A DNA stretch of 43,903 nucleotides from an uncultured Bacilli bacterium (GCA_947623815.1 CANQHO010000003.1:1-43903), one strand, 5' to 3'. Counted from the first letter of the stretch, positions 7,957 to 17,920 are shown. Numbers and translations: made by a program. Notes: a model not told the origin generated them from the sequence alone.

Positions 7957-8538
7957 TTATATTATCCTTTCAATCTTTTCATGAATTTCTCTTTTTCCAT
8001 CTTTACTTATATTGGAAAAAACAACAAAATCATCACCAACAACTAAATCAAGTTCTTTAAGTATTAAATTTCTTTGAACTTGGTGTTTAGTAATGGGAAC
8101 TTTATCGGCTTTAGTAGCTACAACAGTTACTGGTAATTTATAATATTTTAAAAAGTCATACATTATAATGTCATCTTCGCTAGGTTTATGACGAAAATCA
8201 ATTAGTAAAAAAACTTGTTTTAATTCATCTCTACTAGTTAAATAATCTTCTATCAACAATCCAAATTTTTTTCTTTTTTGTTTACCAGTACTAGCATATC
8301 CATAACCGGGAGCATCGACTAAGTAAAATTCTTCATTGACATAGTAAAAATTTATGGTTTGAGTTTTTCCGGGACTACTTGATATTCTAGCAATATTTTT
8401 GCGATTGGTAATTGTATTTATGAAACTACTTTTTCCAACATTGGAACGTCCTATTAGCAAAAATTCGGGTTTATGATTTTTGGGATACTGACTTCTTCTA
8501 ACGGCACTCATAACTAAATCTACGCTGTTTATCTTCAT
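7957..8538 (-). CDS. engB: Ribosome-assembly GTPase EngB (YsxC/YihA)
   Basis: This encodes 193 residues. It is a single small GTPase domain: P-loop GRSNVGKSS near residue 29, switch II VDAPGYGYA, G4 TKADK and G5 SNIS. The length is normal for EngB, which acts late in 50S subunit assembly. The ribosome binding site AAAGGTGATG lies before the ATG. It is the first gene of a two-gene unit with the secreted amidase. Confidence 0.95.
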   Translation of the reverse strand: MKINSVDLVMSAVRRSQYPKNHKPEFLLIGRSNVGKSSFINTITNRKNIARISSSPGKTQTINFYYVNEEFYLVDAPGYGYASTGKQKRKKFGLLIEDYLTSRDELKQVFLLIDFRHKPSEDDIIMYDFLKYYKLPVTVVATKADKVPITKHQVQRNLILKELDLVVGDDFVVFSNISKDGKREIHEKIERII

Positions 8539-8563
8539 AATACATCACCTTTTTCTTTTTTTA

Positions 8564-8593
8564 ATTATATCATATGTATTTATTTAGTGGCAA
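8564..8593 (-). promoter_or_regulatory. Promoter of engB
   Basis: On the minus strand, TTGCCA (8588-8593) and TATAAT (8564-8569) are 18 bases apart, 25 bases upstream of the engB start. Confidence 0.7.
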
Positions 8594-8611
8594 CTTAAAT
8601 CAATTTAACTA

Positions 8612-8640
8612 TTGTCAAATATTGTAATTTGTGATATTAT
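8612..8640 (+). promoter_or_regulatory. Plus-strand promoter before a short terminated transcript
   Basis: A -35 TTGTCA (8612-8617) and a -10 TATTAT (8635-8640) are 17 bases apart. No open reading frame follows before the terminator at 8689-8712. Confidence 0.5.
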
Positions 8641-8645
8641 TTATA

Positions 8646-8712
8646 GGACATCACACTCGTTATTTTTATTTTTTACGTGATAGTCTATAAGTCCTTATTT
8701 AAGGACTTTTAT
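8646..8712 (+). ncRNA. Candidate short structured RNA with terminator
   Basis: This is the stretch between the promoter at 8612-8640 and a strong terminator (AAGTCCTT 8689-8696, AAGGACTT 8701-8708, then TTATT). A 5' stem can form between GACATCAC (8647-8654) and GTGATAGTC (8677-8685), with one bulged base. It could be a small RNA or a terminated leader for the rpn gene that once followed. The rest of 8539-8847 holds no gene that I can see. I recognise no known RNA family. Confidence 0.35.
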
Positions 8713-8847
8713 TGTTTGGACTTTTTTGAATAAATTGAGAACTATTTTGGTATATCCAAAAAATAATTTATAAACTAATATTCGACATATTTTGACTATA
8801 TCTAGTTTTATAATAGCAACTTAACAAATTCAAAAAAGAGGAAAACT

Positions 8848-9719
8848 ATGAAAAAAACAAAAGAAAACAGGAACTTGTTTCATTAACAAATGACTTCACC
8901 TTTAAGCAAATTTTTTAAAAAAATCCCATCTTTTTAAAAAAATTTATTAAAGATGTTTTACATCTAGATTTTGATATTGAATCTTTGGATATACAAAATT
9001 CGGAACTAGTAAAACTTAATAAAAACGAGCGTAAAAAAGTTTTAGATATTTATGTAGTTCTAAATGATTTTTATAATCTATCAATTGAACTAAAAAACTG
9101 TGATTATTCCAGTGTTAAAATTAGAAATTTTTTATACCTTAACTCAATTTATAACTCTTTATATAAAAAGGGACAAAAAATTAAAGATGTAAAAGCCAAA
9201 GCAGTTCAGTTAAACTTAAATGTTTTATCTAATGAATTTGACAATTTAGATGGAAAATGTTCTGTTTAAGATCAAGTTAATAACACCGTTATTATTGATA
9301 ATTATAAAATAATCAATAAAAATCTTGCTTATTTAGACGACATAACTTATAATAGGGATAAAGAAAAAGAAATTGCTTGGTGTAGAGCAATTAAGGCTAC
9401 AACTTATAAAGAATTAGATAAAAATTTAAGAATTGTTTTATCTGATGAAGAACGAAAACTATTTTTAAAGGAGGTCAAAAAATTGAATAGTGATAATTTT
9501 TTATATGAATATTGGAAAGATGAAGATGTCAACGAAGTAGTTAGAGAATTGAAACTTGCTCATGCTGAAGAAAAAGGATTTGACAATGGATTTGATAATG
9601 CATCTAAAGAATTTATCAAAAATATGTTGTTAAATGGTGCTGATCTAAACTTTATTTCTAAAGTGTCTGGCAAATCCACCAAAGAAATAAAAACTTTACA
9701 AAAACAACTAATCAATTAA
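8848..9719 (+). pseudogene. Rpn-family nuclease/transposase-like gene, decayed
   Basis: Pieces of one Rpn (PD-(D/E)XK, recombination-promoting nuclease) protein are spread over two frames. They include ELVSLTNDFTFKQIF near 8870, then a shift at the T/A homopolymers around 8910. Next comes FLKKFIKDVLHLDFDIESL and the core YVVLNDFYNLSIELKN, broken by an in-frame TAA at 9267-9269. Reading resumes in the same frame with LAYLDDITYN and the C-terminal KLAHAEEKGFDNGFDNA to 9719. The start region is also shifted relative to the ATG at 8848. That makes about three inactivating changes. Rpn genes promote recA-independent DNA transfer and are often present in many drifting copies. Confidence 0.75.
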
Positions 9720-9737
9720 AAAACAGAATATAAAAAC

Positions 9738-9762
9738 GGACTGTAGAATTTTCAAACAGTCC
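9738..9762. terminator. Bidirectional terminator
   Basis: GGACTGT (9738-9744) and ACAGTCC (9756-9762) form the stem. T-rich tracts lie on both sides, so it can end the rpn remnant on the plus strand and the type VII effector unit on the minus strand. Confidence 0.8.
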
Positions 9763-9774
9763 ATTTTATTTTTA

Positions 9775-9915
9775 TTAAAATTTTTTTATATTTTTTCTTG
9801 TCTTTATATTATCTTGCAATTCTTCATATTTTTGACCATGTTTGTTTTTGATTTCAATTATTTGTTCCTTATTTTTTTTGATTTTTTCTAATAATACCTT
9901 TTTTTCTTCATTCAT
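9775..9915 (-). CDS. Short charged helical protein, last gene of the toxin unit
   Basis: This encodes 46 residues, mostly Lys, Glu, Asn and Ile, in one predicted amphipathic or coiled helix (KVLLEKIKKNKEQIIEIKN). An AGAGGT ribosome binding site, inside the end of the preceding gene, lies 6 bases before the ATG. The start is only 3 bases past the upstream stop. The stop is followed by the terminator at 9738-9762. The position suggests an accessory or immunity component of the toxin operon. The family is unknown. Confidence 0.55.
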   Translation of the reverse strand: MNEEKKVLLEKIKKNKEQIIEIKNKHGQKYEELQDNIKTRKNIKKF

Positions 9916-9918
9916 AAA

Positions 9919-10602
9919 TTACCTCTTGATATAATTTTTTTTACATTTAACACTAAATTCATCATATTTTATTACATTAAATGGTATATTGGTTTCTTTT
10001 CTAACCTTATACTCTAAAAAATTAGTTAATACATCTAATTTTCCCAAATTATTAGCTAAAGAAGAAACTTCATAATTATTTTTATACTGATTATATCTAA
10101 CTCCAATAATAATAGAATTACTAGGTTTATAATATTTCTTATTATCTGGGCCATAATTTATATTCACATTTTCTTCATTAGGATTTTCTAAAATAACATT
10201 TTGATAAGTATTTTCGATAAATTGGAAATTTGAGGAGTTTAAAGATAAATCACCAGTTTTATATATAGACCATAAATAATTTATCTGTTCTCTAGTTAGT
10301 CGTTCTATATAGATGTTATTTCTTAAATAAAAATATTTTAAATACCCTTCTGAAAGATGTTGATAAAGATCTTTTTCTTCATAAGGAACTAAAGGAAAAT
10401 CATCTATTCTTTTTTCTAACTGTTTATCAACATCTAACAAATAGTATTTTTTCATCATAAATTGAATAAGTAAATTATTATAAACATTATATAAAATCAA
10501 ATAACCATTCATTTCTGCATCAGACTTAATATTACATTCTTGTCTTATATTAGGCCTTTCTAATAACAAAAATTCTTCATCTATAAAATTTACTTTATTC
10601 AT
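9919..10602 (-). CDS. Unknown protein coupled to the giant toxin; immunity candidate
   Basis: This encodes 227 residues with no signal peptide or clear membrane span. It is rich in Tyr, Asn and charged residues, with an N-terminal helical half (GYLILYNVYNNLLIQFMMKKYYLL) and a C-terminal half containing SIIIGVRYNQY. The start overlaps the end of the 2351-residue gene by 4 bases, so translation is probably coupled. In polymorphic toxin operons the gene directly after the toxin is usually the immunity protein, which is the basis for that suggestion. I do not recognise the fold. Confidence 0.7.
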   Translation of the reverse strand: MNKVNFIDEEFLLLERPNIRQECNIKSDAEMNGYLILYNVYNNLLIQFMMKKYYLLDVDKQLEKRIDDFPLVPYEEKDLYQHLSEGYLKYFYLRNNIYIERLTREQINYLWSIYKTGDLSLNSSNFQFIENTYQNVILENPNEENVNINYGPDNKKYYKPSNSIIIGVRYNQYKNNYEVSSLANNLGKLDVLTNFLEYKVRKETNIPFNVIKYDEFSVKCKKNYIKR

Positions 10603-13600
10603 TCTATTCCCTCCACAACATTAAAGTAAAGACTAAATCTTTTTCCAATCAAATCTTTTATTGGAATCAAAAGTCTTTTACCCCAACTACTAACAACTAA
10701 ATAATCATCTAAAATTCCCGTTATGAAAACAGCATGACCATCTCCTTCTTCCCAAGTTGTTGTTGTTGTATAAACTTCATCAATACTAGACATAAGTCTA
10801 ATTGGTTTGCTTATTTTAAATAGTTCTTTTTTTTCACTAATAATACTTAAAACTATACCATTATTTTCATCTTTTTTCAAATAATTAATAATTGTTTTTT
10901 TAAATTCATTTACATTATTTTTAGTTAACACTTCTTGTTTAGGATCAAAGGTTTTAATAAGATTTCTTTTATAATTTAATTTTATATTTTTACTTTTTAG
11001 AAAAGCTTCAATAATTGTATTATCCTGCCAACCCAAGCCAGATAAATATATTTGATTATTAGTTATTAAATTATCAACATGTAATTTACCAGTTTCATCA
11101 TAAACAAACAAATTCCCTTTTTTACTTCCATTTAGATATTTATTACTATTTATATAAACATACATATCCAAAATTAACTCTGTATAATTAAACTCTTTAT
11201 GTCCATCGATATTTCTATACATTAAATATCCAAAATCTTTTTTGAAAGCTCTAGGATTATCTTTATAAGCTAAGAATATTGAATTAGCTATTGCTGCATA
11301 AGAACAAGTTCCAGAACTATTTATAGCCATTAAAGTTCTAATAGCTTCAAAATAACTCATACCTTGGGAAACTAGTTTTCTTTCTAATCGCATAATTTCA
11401 TTATTATAATCGAAGGTAAAACTTTGTTCTATTACATCCAAAATATCAAAACTATTATCCCGATTACATTTATCATAAAGATATTCAATAATTATAGTTC
11501 CTTCTCTAACCACATCTAAATTAAAATTGGAATTTTTAGACTTTATTTTACTTAAAAATTGTTTAGCTGTATTTACACTATATTCTCTTTTCTTAATTAA
11601 ATAAGAAATAAAATCATTTTCATCTGTTAACCAATCTAGATTTTTTACACCCATCGTCATATAAAATGAAGTTATATTTTGATCAGCACCATATATTTGA
11701 CTAGAATTATTTTTTATAAATAAATCATAGTTTTCTAATACTTGTTGTATCATTTTTTCTTTAATAGTTTCCGGAAAAACTTCATTATAATCAATATTGT
11801 CTAAACTAATATTTTGATGATTAGTAAAGTAATTGTTTATATATTTTATAACACTTGGATTTTTCATATTAGCATACGCTAATAACTTTTTAAAGTTTTC
11901 TTCACTTATGTCTATATTTTGAGTCACTATTTGGGTTAAATCATCTAAAAATATTTTACTACAATCGGCATAAGAAAGATGATTAGATGACTCTTCATTA
12001 GTAAAATTTTTACTAACTTTTAAATAATAAAGCATAAATAAATCATTAAATATAAAATTAGGATCATTTAAATTTTCTTCCGTAATTATTTTATTCATTT
12101 CTTCAATAATTAAATTTTTATCATAAATTTTGTTATCCCTCAACATAAGTTTAAGTTTCAAACTATTTGGCATATCTTCAGCATATACTATAGGAACATC
12201 AATGTTATATTTGTTTATAAAACTATCAACAAATTCTCTATCATTTTGATCCCAATTATATTTCTGATGAATAATATCATTAAATCCTTCTTTTCCAACA
12301 TCTATTTTATTTTTAATTATAATATCGGTATATTTTGTATTCATATTCTTTATTTGTTGAAAAAAGTCTATATATTTATGTTCAAGTAAACCGGGACTAT
12401 CATCATAAACATCTTCAGCATTTTGACGAATAAAATCTCGAACTTCAATTAAATAAAATTTAAATTCATCGGATAATATTAAAGAAGGATTATTAGATAA
12501 TATCTCTTGATTAAAATGTTCTTGGTAGTAATTATATAAAATAGATAAATCTTCAACATTATAAATTTTATTAGTTTTAAACATTATTTTTAGTTTTAAA
12601 CCATCTGATAAATTATCTTTATATCTAACTTTAGAAAAATCTAATTTTTCTAAAGCTTCATTATATAAAGATTCTAATCTTTGTAGTTGAATACTATTTA
12701 AATCTAAATCATAATTATATTTTTTAATTGCATCATATAGTTGCATAAAAGCTTCTAAATAATTTATTTTATAACCACCATCTATAGCTTTTCCATTTTG
12801 TAAAGCTTCATATAAATCTTCATTTTTTATAATATCTAATAAACTTCCAATTGATGCTATTTTTACAAAAGTAGCATCTAAATCTTCATCATAAAAGTTA
12901 AAAACCATATCTTTAGTTGCTTCTATATCATTAGTTTTGTTTAATTTATTATCTATTTTTTTAATTAGTGAATCAATATCGATATCAATTTCATTAGCCC
13001 TAAAAGTTATTTCATAAGTAGCATCAAATTTTCTATTTTCATCTTCTAAAATATCTTTTAAGTATTGAAGTTCACTTTCCGAATTACAATTTTCTATTGC
13101 TTTATTTAATACTTCATTTATTCTATCAGCTGAAAAATATTTATTAACCAAAGAAATATCCGTTGGATTTCTATAACCACTTCTATTATTTTCATGTAAA
13201 ACTAAAATATCTTTTATTAACTTTATATTATTAGTATTATTATATTCCGCTATCAAGTTATCTATCTTAGTACTTTCTTTAATAGCTAAATTATTTATAA
13301 TATTTTCCGTATTGTCATTTTTTATTTCCATATTTGTAAAAGAAGATAATTCTGAAACTGAGTTTCTATTTATTTCTTTTACATTTTTATTTAAGAATTT
13401 ATTATTAGCTGCTAAGTCATATAAATAATCATTATAAATAGCTTTTAAATTACCTATTTTTTTAGTAAATTTTTGTAATTTTTTTCCCTCGATAGTATTT
13501 GGATAATTATCATAGGTATTTTTATCTACTTCCTTATACACTAATTCATTTCCCATTTTAACTAAACAAAAATATTTCTTTTCAGGATTATAATCTGATA

Positions 13601-16600
13601 TATTTAAATTACCTTCGTAAGTTATAGCTTTATCATCTAAATTCCTTATTTTTAATTTATTACTATTTACTAATTGTTCATCAACATTTAATTTTACAGC
13701 TGTTGTTCTAATTGGTAAACTATCTAAATTAGTTAAATAAGCTCCAACACTTGGTACGCCATTAAAGAAAAATGATTTTGGAGTTCCATAACTATTCATA
13801 ACATTGGCTTTTTTTACATAACCAGATTCTATTATCTTATTAGCACTTGTTTCCGATGTAAAATGATAAAGACCATTTTCTAAAATACTTTTATTGACCT
13901 CTTCAATATTATTAGTGTTAGTATATATAAAACGTTTAACTCCTGATTTAAGGGTATTTACAAAACCAGTTATTAAATTATTATCTTGATATTTAAAATC
14001 ACTTAAATCTAACTGATTACTAAAATCATAAGTACTAACACCACCTAAATCAGTTAAAAGATTGATTAAGCTAGTATTTATAAAATTGTTGTTTCCTTCC
14101 AAAGCCAAAAGACCATCTTTAGTGACTTTAAAACCATTTTTGGTAAATATATTCTTATATTTTTCTAATGTTTTAATACTTGCTTCAATATAATATTCAT
14201 CACCATCTTTATTGAAAACAATTTGGGCATGTTCAAAATTAGAATTGTTTTTTATGGTATTGATTAAGCCAATATAATTTCCTACTATTTTGGGGATATC
14301 TTCAGTCATTTTGGTTTGAATTCCTTTACTTATTGAGTCAAAGAAAACATTTGCATTTCTAACATCATCGCCACCATATCCGATATAACCTTCATTACCA
14401 TTTGTAGCCGTAGCATTTTGATAAACAATATTAAAATTCTGATTATCCAAAGACGCCACAATAGAGGGAATTAAAGCCATATTTTTTTGATTGTCAACAA
14501 AAGCCAAATAAGGTCCTCTTCCATCTTCATGTCCAGCACAACTAGCTTTTGTCTCTATTTTACTATTAAAACACTCTAATAATAGTTTTTCCAGTTTTTC
14601 ATTTCCTTCCGCAAAATCATGAGCCGCTTTTTTAATATCGGTTAATTGACTTAACGGTATTGGCACTCCTGTATTTAAACTTTCTGTACTATTAACATTG
14701 GTAAATGTTTTACCACTATTATTATCAATATTACTAAAAATATTTCTTATTCTATCGATAGTTTCTTGTCTTTTAGCCCGTTTTAGTTCTTTTAATTTTT
14801 GCTGTTCCTTTTCTTGTTCTAGTTGATTTATTTTTAATTGTCTAGCAAATTTTTGAGCTTCATTTAAATTTAAGTTACTATAAAAATCGTTTAATATATC
14901 ACTTGATATTTGATTTGAGATCCTATGATTTACTTTTATACTTCCAAATCCCCCAAATCCTATTCCGGATACAAAACCTCCTAAAAATGTCTGTTCTAGT
15001 TGTTTGGCAAAATCTTTATTGGCCATTTGTCTAGCAACATCTTCACTATATCCTTGTTTTATATAATTATCTATAGCTATATTATGATTACTTAATTCTC
15101 CTGATGTTATCTCATCAAAAAAGTAATTTACCAAATCTGTACTTAATTCTTCTTCGCCTTCTACTAAAGCTTGACTCATCGTCATTGCTCCCCCATAAAA
15201 GGTTTTGGTGGCGATAGAAGCTAAAGTTTCATTTGGTATTTTATCAGATATTTTATTAGCTATTTTTACTATTTCAGGACTAGCTTTTCCCTCTAAATTA
15301 AGTAAATGACTTACTGAATAACTTTCCATAAGTGATTCAGTTATTCCAGCTGAAGACGCTAATAAAACTGCTTTCCAATCGGGCAAACCTCTATCTAAAG
15401 AATCATTTAATGTAGATACATATGCTCTTGATCCCATTAAGGCTCCACTTAATATTGGAGCAGTTGTCCCTCCAGTGGCGGCAGTTATGGCTATCAAACT
15501 GGCACTATCAGCCATACTCATCATCGTACTATAAGCAAAAGCTAAGGCTTCACTATCTTCCGCTATATCAGCACTTATAGCTTGTCGATATACATCACTA
15601 CTACTATAGACATTAGTCTTTCTTATTTTCTCATCTCTTATTAAGTAATTTAGGGAATAACAAGCTGCTCCTATTCCTTCTAATGATCCGGTTAGTATTG
15701 ATGAAGCAGACGCTAAAAATTTATGATTTTTCGCATATTCTTCATCTTTTAAGGTTCTATCAACTAACCATCTATTATCTAACTCGTCTGATATATCTTC
15801 TAAGTATTTATATGCTTTATCTAAACCTTGGGTATTATATATATAATTAAATACATCTTTTTCTTGTCTTCCTTGACCACTCATGAATTCTGCCCATTTT
15901 AAATAGTGGTCTAATTTTAAATCATCAGCTTGAATTTGATAGTTTCCTTTCTCAGTTTGAACAAATCCATATTTATCTATTTCTATTTTTCCATTTATTA
16001 TACAGTTTATTATATCTACTAATTCTTCTTTATTTTTTACTATATAAGTTGGACTTCCATTATTTGTCCCAGGTAATTTACCTTGTTCAAATAATTTATT
16101 TATATTTTCTATTGTTTTTATACTTTCTTTTTTAAAGTTATTATTTTTTTCATAATCTTTTTCACTTATATAACTATCAATATTTTTAAAATAATGATTT
16201 ATTTCTTTATTTACGTTTTCATATATAGCTTGATAATTAGCTAAACTTTGTTTTAATGTTTCTATTTGATTATCTATTTTTTTTAAGTTTTCTTCTCTTG
16301 TTTTTACTTCTTCATTATATTTATTAGTCAATTCATCAAAAAATTTCATCTGTTCAATAGTATTATTCCACATATATACGGTGGTTTCTTTTCCGGTAAA
16401 CAATGATTTTGATGTTACTTTAGTTAAATTTCTTAATTTTTCGATATATTTACTATCTTTATACATTTCCTCAAAAGTTAGTGGTACATATTTTATATCA
16501 CTTTCCAAATTAGGAGTTTTATAAACATATCTAGTTTGTCCATTTTCATCTTGATATTTCCACGCTACTATTTCACTTGATAAAATACTTTCTAAATTTT

Positions 16601-17654
16601 CGCCACTTCTTAATCTAGTAACTATTTTTAATAAAGCTTCCATTTCATGAGTATCTTTTAAATCTCTCATATTTATTAGTTTTTGTAATTCGGTTTGATT
16701 GGCTTTGATTACTTCTAATAATTGTGATAAACTTTCGATATTTAATCCATAGGCATGTAAATATGATGCTTCCATTATGGCTTTTCTTCGGGAGTTATCT
16801 TGATCGTTTTCTATTTCTTTCATCAAATCTTCAATAGTTATTTGTTGGTTTATTATTCTTTGAATATCTTTATCTTGAATTCCTATTTTTTGTAATAAAC
16901 CTATCATTTGATTTACATCTATTTCGCTTATATAAGTATTGATTCTAGATATCTCTCCTACACTAGCACTTTTTCCTTGGCCTATATTTAAATTACTAGA
17001 ATTAGAATTATTTTTGATATTAGAGCTCATATTATTTGTCGCTGAAGCTGAAGTACTACTTATTGATGAACCAAAACTAATACTTCCACCATTGGCACTA
17101 ATGTTGGAAGTATTAGGAGCAAAAGAAGATACTGTATAATTATTTTTATTAGTATTAGTAGTACTTTCTATTTTATTTATATTACTAGTAATATTACTAG
17201 AACTAGATGATGAATTTACGTTTATATTGACATTATTATTGCCTTGAATATTACTATTAGTTTGATAAACATGGGTATTATTATTTGTCTGATTACTTAT
17301 ATTAGTTTTTGCGTTACTGTTAACATTACTATTTATATTATTAGATGGGTTAGCTTTAACTGTAGAATCATTTATTTTATTAGTTACTACATTATTAGTA
17401 TTTTCTTTAATACTATTGATTGGACTTTTGGCTGTATTACTAGTAGCAATATTACTTTTATTGATTGTTTTTTCATTTGATGGTACTAAGTCAATCACTT
17501 CTGTTTTGGCTTTATTCGTATTGGTTGTCAAACTTTTTAAATTGGTATTATTTATTTTTACTTTATCAGTTAAACTTTCTACATGAGTATTACTTTTAGT
17601 TACATTTTTAAAGTCTAACCTAATATTTTTATTAACAGATACATTTATCGCCAC
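10599..17654 (-). CDS. Giant multi-domain polymorphic toxin-like protein (T7SS substrate candidate)
   Basis: This encodes 2351 residues from a GTG start with a GGGG-type ribosome binding site. In order: a short N-terminal region; an Asn/Ser/Thr-rich low-complexity tract (about 70-230); a helical part with a coiled coil (about 440-490); and a hydrophobic helix-rich region (about 650-905) like that in large polyvalent or phage-head-associated proteins. Next is a small domain with the motif CAGHEDGRGPYLAF (Cys1039). A segment starting LYHFTSE (His1264) resembles HYD1-type ADP-ribosyltransferase folds. Long helical repeats follow. The C-terminal domain has SSGTCSYAA (Cys2117) and GDGHAVFITG (His2307) followed by VSSWG, a papain-like Cys-His arrangement. 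There is no signal peptide. It sits directly after WXG-type and helical partner genes and before a coupled small gene, which is the layout of type VII effectors. Domain calls beyond the Cys-His pair are tentative. Confidence 0.7.
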   Translation of the reverse strand: MAINVSVNKNIRLDFKNVTKSNTHVESLTDKVKINNTNLKSLTTNTNKAKTEVIDLVPSNEKTINKSNIATSNTAKSPINSIKENTNNVVTNKINDSTVKANPSNNINSNVNSNAKTNISNQTNNNTHVYQTNSNIQGNNNVNINVNSSSSSSNITSNINKIESTTNTNKNNYTVSSFAPNTSNISANGGSISFGSSISSTSASATNNMSSNIKNNSNSSNLNIGQGKSASVGEISRINTYISEIDVNQMIGLLQKIGIQDKDIQRIINQQITIEDLMKEIENDQDNSRRKAIMEASYLHAYGLNIESLSQLLEVIKANQTELQKLINMRDLKDTHEMEALLKIVTRLRSGENLESILSSEIVAWKYQDENGQTRYVYKTPNLESDIKYVPLTFEEMYKDSKYIEKLRNLTKVTSKSLFTGKETTVYMWNNTIEQMKFFDELTNKYNEEVKTREENLKKIDNQIETLKQSLANYQAIYENVNKEINHYFKNIDSYISEKDYEKNNNFKKESIKTIENINKLFEQGKLPGTNNGSPTYIVKNKEELVDIINCIINGKIEIDKYGFVQTEKGNYQIQADDLKLDHYLKWAEFMSGQGRQEKDVFNYIYNTQGLDKAYKYLEDISDELDNRWLVDRTLKDEEYAKNHKFLASASSILTGSLEGIGAACYSLNYLIRDEKIRKTNVYSSSDVYRQAISADIAEDSEALAFAYSTMMSMADSASLIAITAATGGTTAPILSGALMGSRAYVSTLNDSLDRGLPDWKAVLLASSAGITESLMESYSVSHLLNLEGKASPEIVKIANKISDKIPNETLASIATKTFYGGAMTMSQALVEGEEELSTDLVNYFFDEITSGELSNHNIAIDNYIKQGYSEDVARQMANKDFAKQLEQTFLGGFVSGIGFGGFGSIKVNHRISNQISSDILNDFYSNLNLNEAQKFARQLKINQLEQEKEQQKLKELKRAKRQETIDRIRNIFSNIDNNSGKTFTNVNSTESLNTGVPIPLSQLTDIKKAAHDFAEGNEKLEKLLLECFNSKIETKASCAGHEDGRGPYLAFVDNQKNMALIPSIVASLDNQNFNIVYQNATATNGNEGYIGYGGDDVRNANVFFDSISKGIQTKMTEDIPKIVGNYIGLINTIKNNSNFEHAQIVFNKDGDEYYIEASIKTLEKYKNIFTKNGFKVTKDGLLALEGNNNFINTSLINLLTDLGGVSTYDFSNQLDLSDFKYQDNNLITGFVNTLKSGVKRFIYTNTNNIEEVNKSILENGLYHFTSETSANKIIESGYVKKANVMNSYGTPKSFFFNGVPSVGAYLTNLDSLPIRTTAVKLNVDEQLVNSNKLKIRNLDDKAITYEGNLNISDYNPEKKYFCLVKMGNELVYKEVDKNTYDNYPNTIEGKKLQKFTKKIGNLKAIYNDYLYDLAANNKFLNKNVKEINRNSVSELSSFTNMEIKNDNTENIINNLAIKESTKIDNLIAEYNNTNNIKLIKDILVLHENNRSGYRNPTDISLVNKYFSADRINEVLNKAIENCNSESELQYLKDILEDENRKFDATYEITFRANEIDIDIDSLIKKIDNKLNKTNDIEATKDMVFNFYDEDLDATFVKIASIGSLLDIIKNEDLYEALQNGKAIDGGYKINYLEAFMQLYDAIKKYNYDLDLNSIQLQRLESLYNEALEKLDFSKVRYKDNLSDGLKLKIMFKTNKIYNVEDLSILYNYYQEHFNQEILSNNPSLILSDEFKFYLIEVRDFIRQNAEDVYDDSPGLLEHKYIDFFQQIKNMNTKYTDIIIKNKIDVGKEGFNDIIHQKYNWDQNDREFVDSFINKYNIDVPIVYAEDMPNSLKLKLMLRDNKIYDKNLIIEEMNKIITEENLNDPNFIFNDLFMLYYLKVSKNFTNEESSNHLSYADCSKIFLDDLTQIVTQNIDISEENFKKLLAYANMKNPSVIKYINNYFTNHQNISLDNIDYNEVFPETIKEKMIQQVLENYDLFIKNNSSQIYGADQNITSFYMTMGVKNLDWLTDENDFISYLIKKREYSVNTAKQFLSKIKSKNSNFNLDVVREGTIIIEYLYDKCNRDNSFDILDVIEQSFTFDYNNEIMRLERKLVSQGMSYFEAIRTLMAINSSGTCSYAAIANSIFLAYKDNPRAFKKDFGYLMYRNIDGHKEFNYTELILDMYVYINSNKYLNGSKKGNLFVYDETGKLHVDNLITNNQIYLSGLGWQDNTIIEAFLKSKNIKLNYKRNLIKTFDPKQEVLTKNNVNEFKKTIINYLKKDENNGIVLSIISEKKELFKISKPIRLMSSIDEVYTTTTTWEEGDGHAVFITGILDDYLVVSSWGKRLLIPIKDLIGKRFSLYFNVVEGIE

Positions 17655-17668
17655 GATTACAACCCCTT

Positions 17669-17911
17669 TTATATTTTGCCGTTTATCATTGGTATCAATT
17701 CTAAAATTATTTCTTGTTTTATTTCACTAACTATTTTTTTATTTTTTAAAAATTGTTCTTCATCAACTATTTTTTTGTCAATTACTAATGTATTATTCAT
17801 AAAAGCTTGTAAATTATCCATATTTTCTTCTAAATTTTCCAATTTTTCTTTTATTGAATAAAGCTGACTTTTTAAAAAAGCATATTTTATTTTTAATATT
17901 TCTTCTTCCAT
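17669..17911 (-). CDS. Small coiled-coil protein, T7SS effector partner candidate
   Basis: This encodes 80 residues, nearly all helical and heptad-like (LKSQLYSIKEKLENLEENMDNL). It has an AGGAG ribosome binding site and ends 14 bases before the giant gene. Type VIIb LXG toxins need one or two small helical partners (DUF5082/DUF5344-like, Lap proteins) encoded just upstream. This protein is in that position, but the family itself is not proven by the sequence. Confidence 0.65.
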   Translation of the reverse strand: MEEEILKIKYAFLKSQLYSIKEKLENLEENMDNLQAFMNNTLVIDKKIVDEEQFLKNKKIVSEIKQEIILELIPMINGKI

Positions 17912-17920
17912 ATTTTCTCC

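Noticed and set aside
9483-9719. Separate 78-residue gene
   Set aside because: It is in the same frame as 8985-9269 and continues the Rpn-like sequence after a stop, so it is the 3' part of one decayed gene. Its AGGAGG is probably incidental.
8848-9719. Insertion sequence around the Rpn-like remnant
   Set aside because: I found no terminal inverted repeats or target duplications at its edges. Rpn-family genes occur alone, so no IS element is claimed.
17051-17450. Possible repeat array or CRISPR-like pattern in the N-terminal part of the giant gene
   Set aside because: The repeats are short, irregular Asn/Ser/Thr codon runs in one frame, without constant spacers. No CRISPR array is seen anywhere in the window.
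16939-17480. Hydrophobic plus-strand frames opposite the Asn/Ser-rich part of the giant gene
   Set aside because: They are reverse-strand images of a low-complexity codon pattern (Asn and Ser codons read as Ile, Leu and Val) with no start signals.
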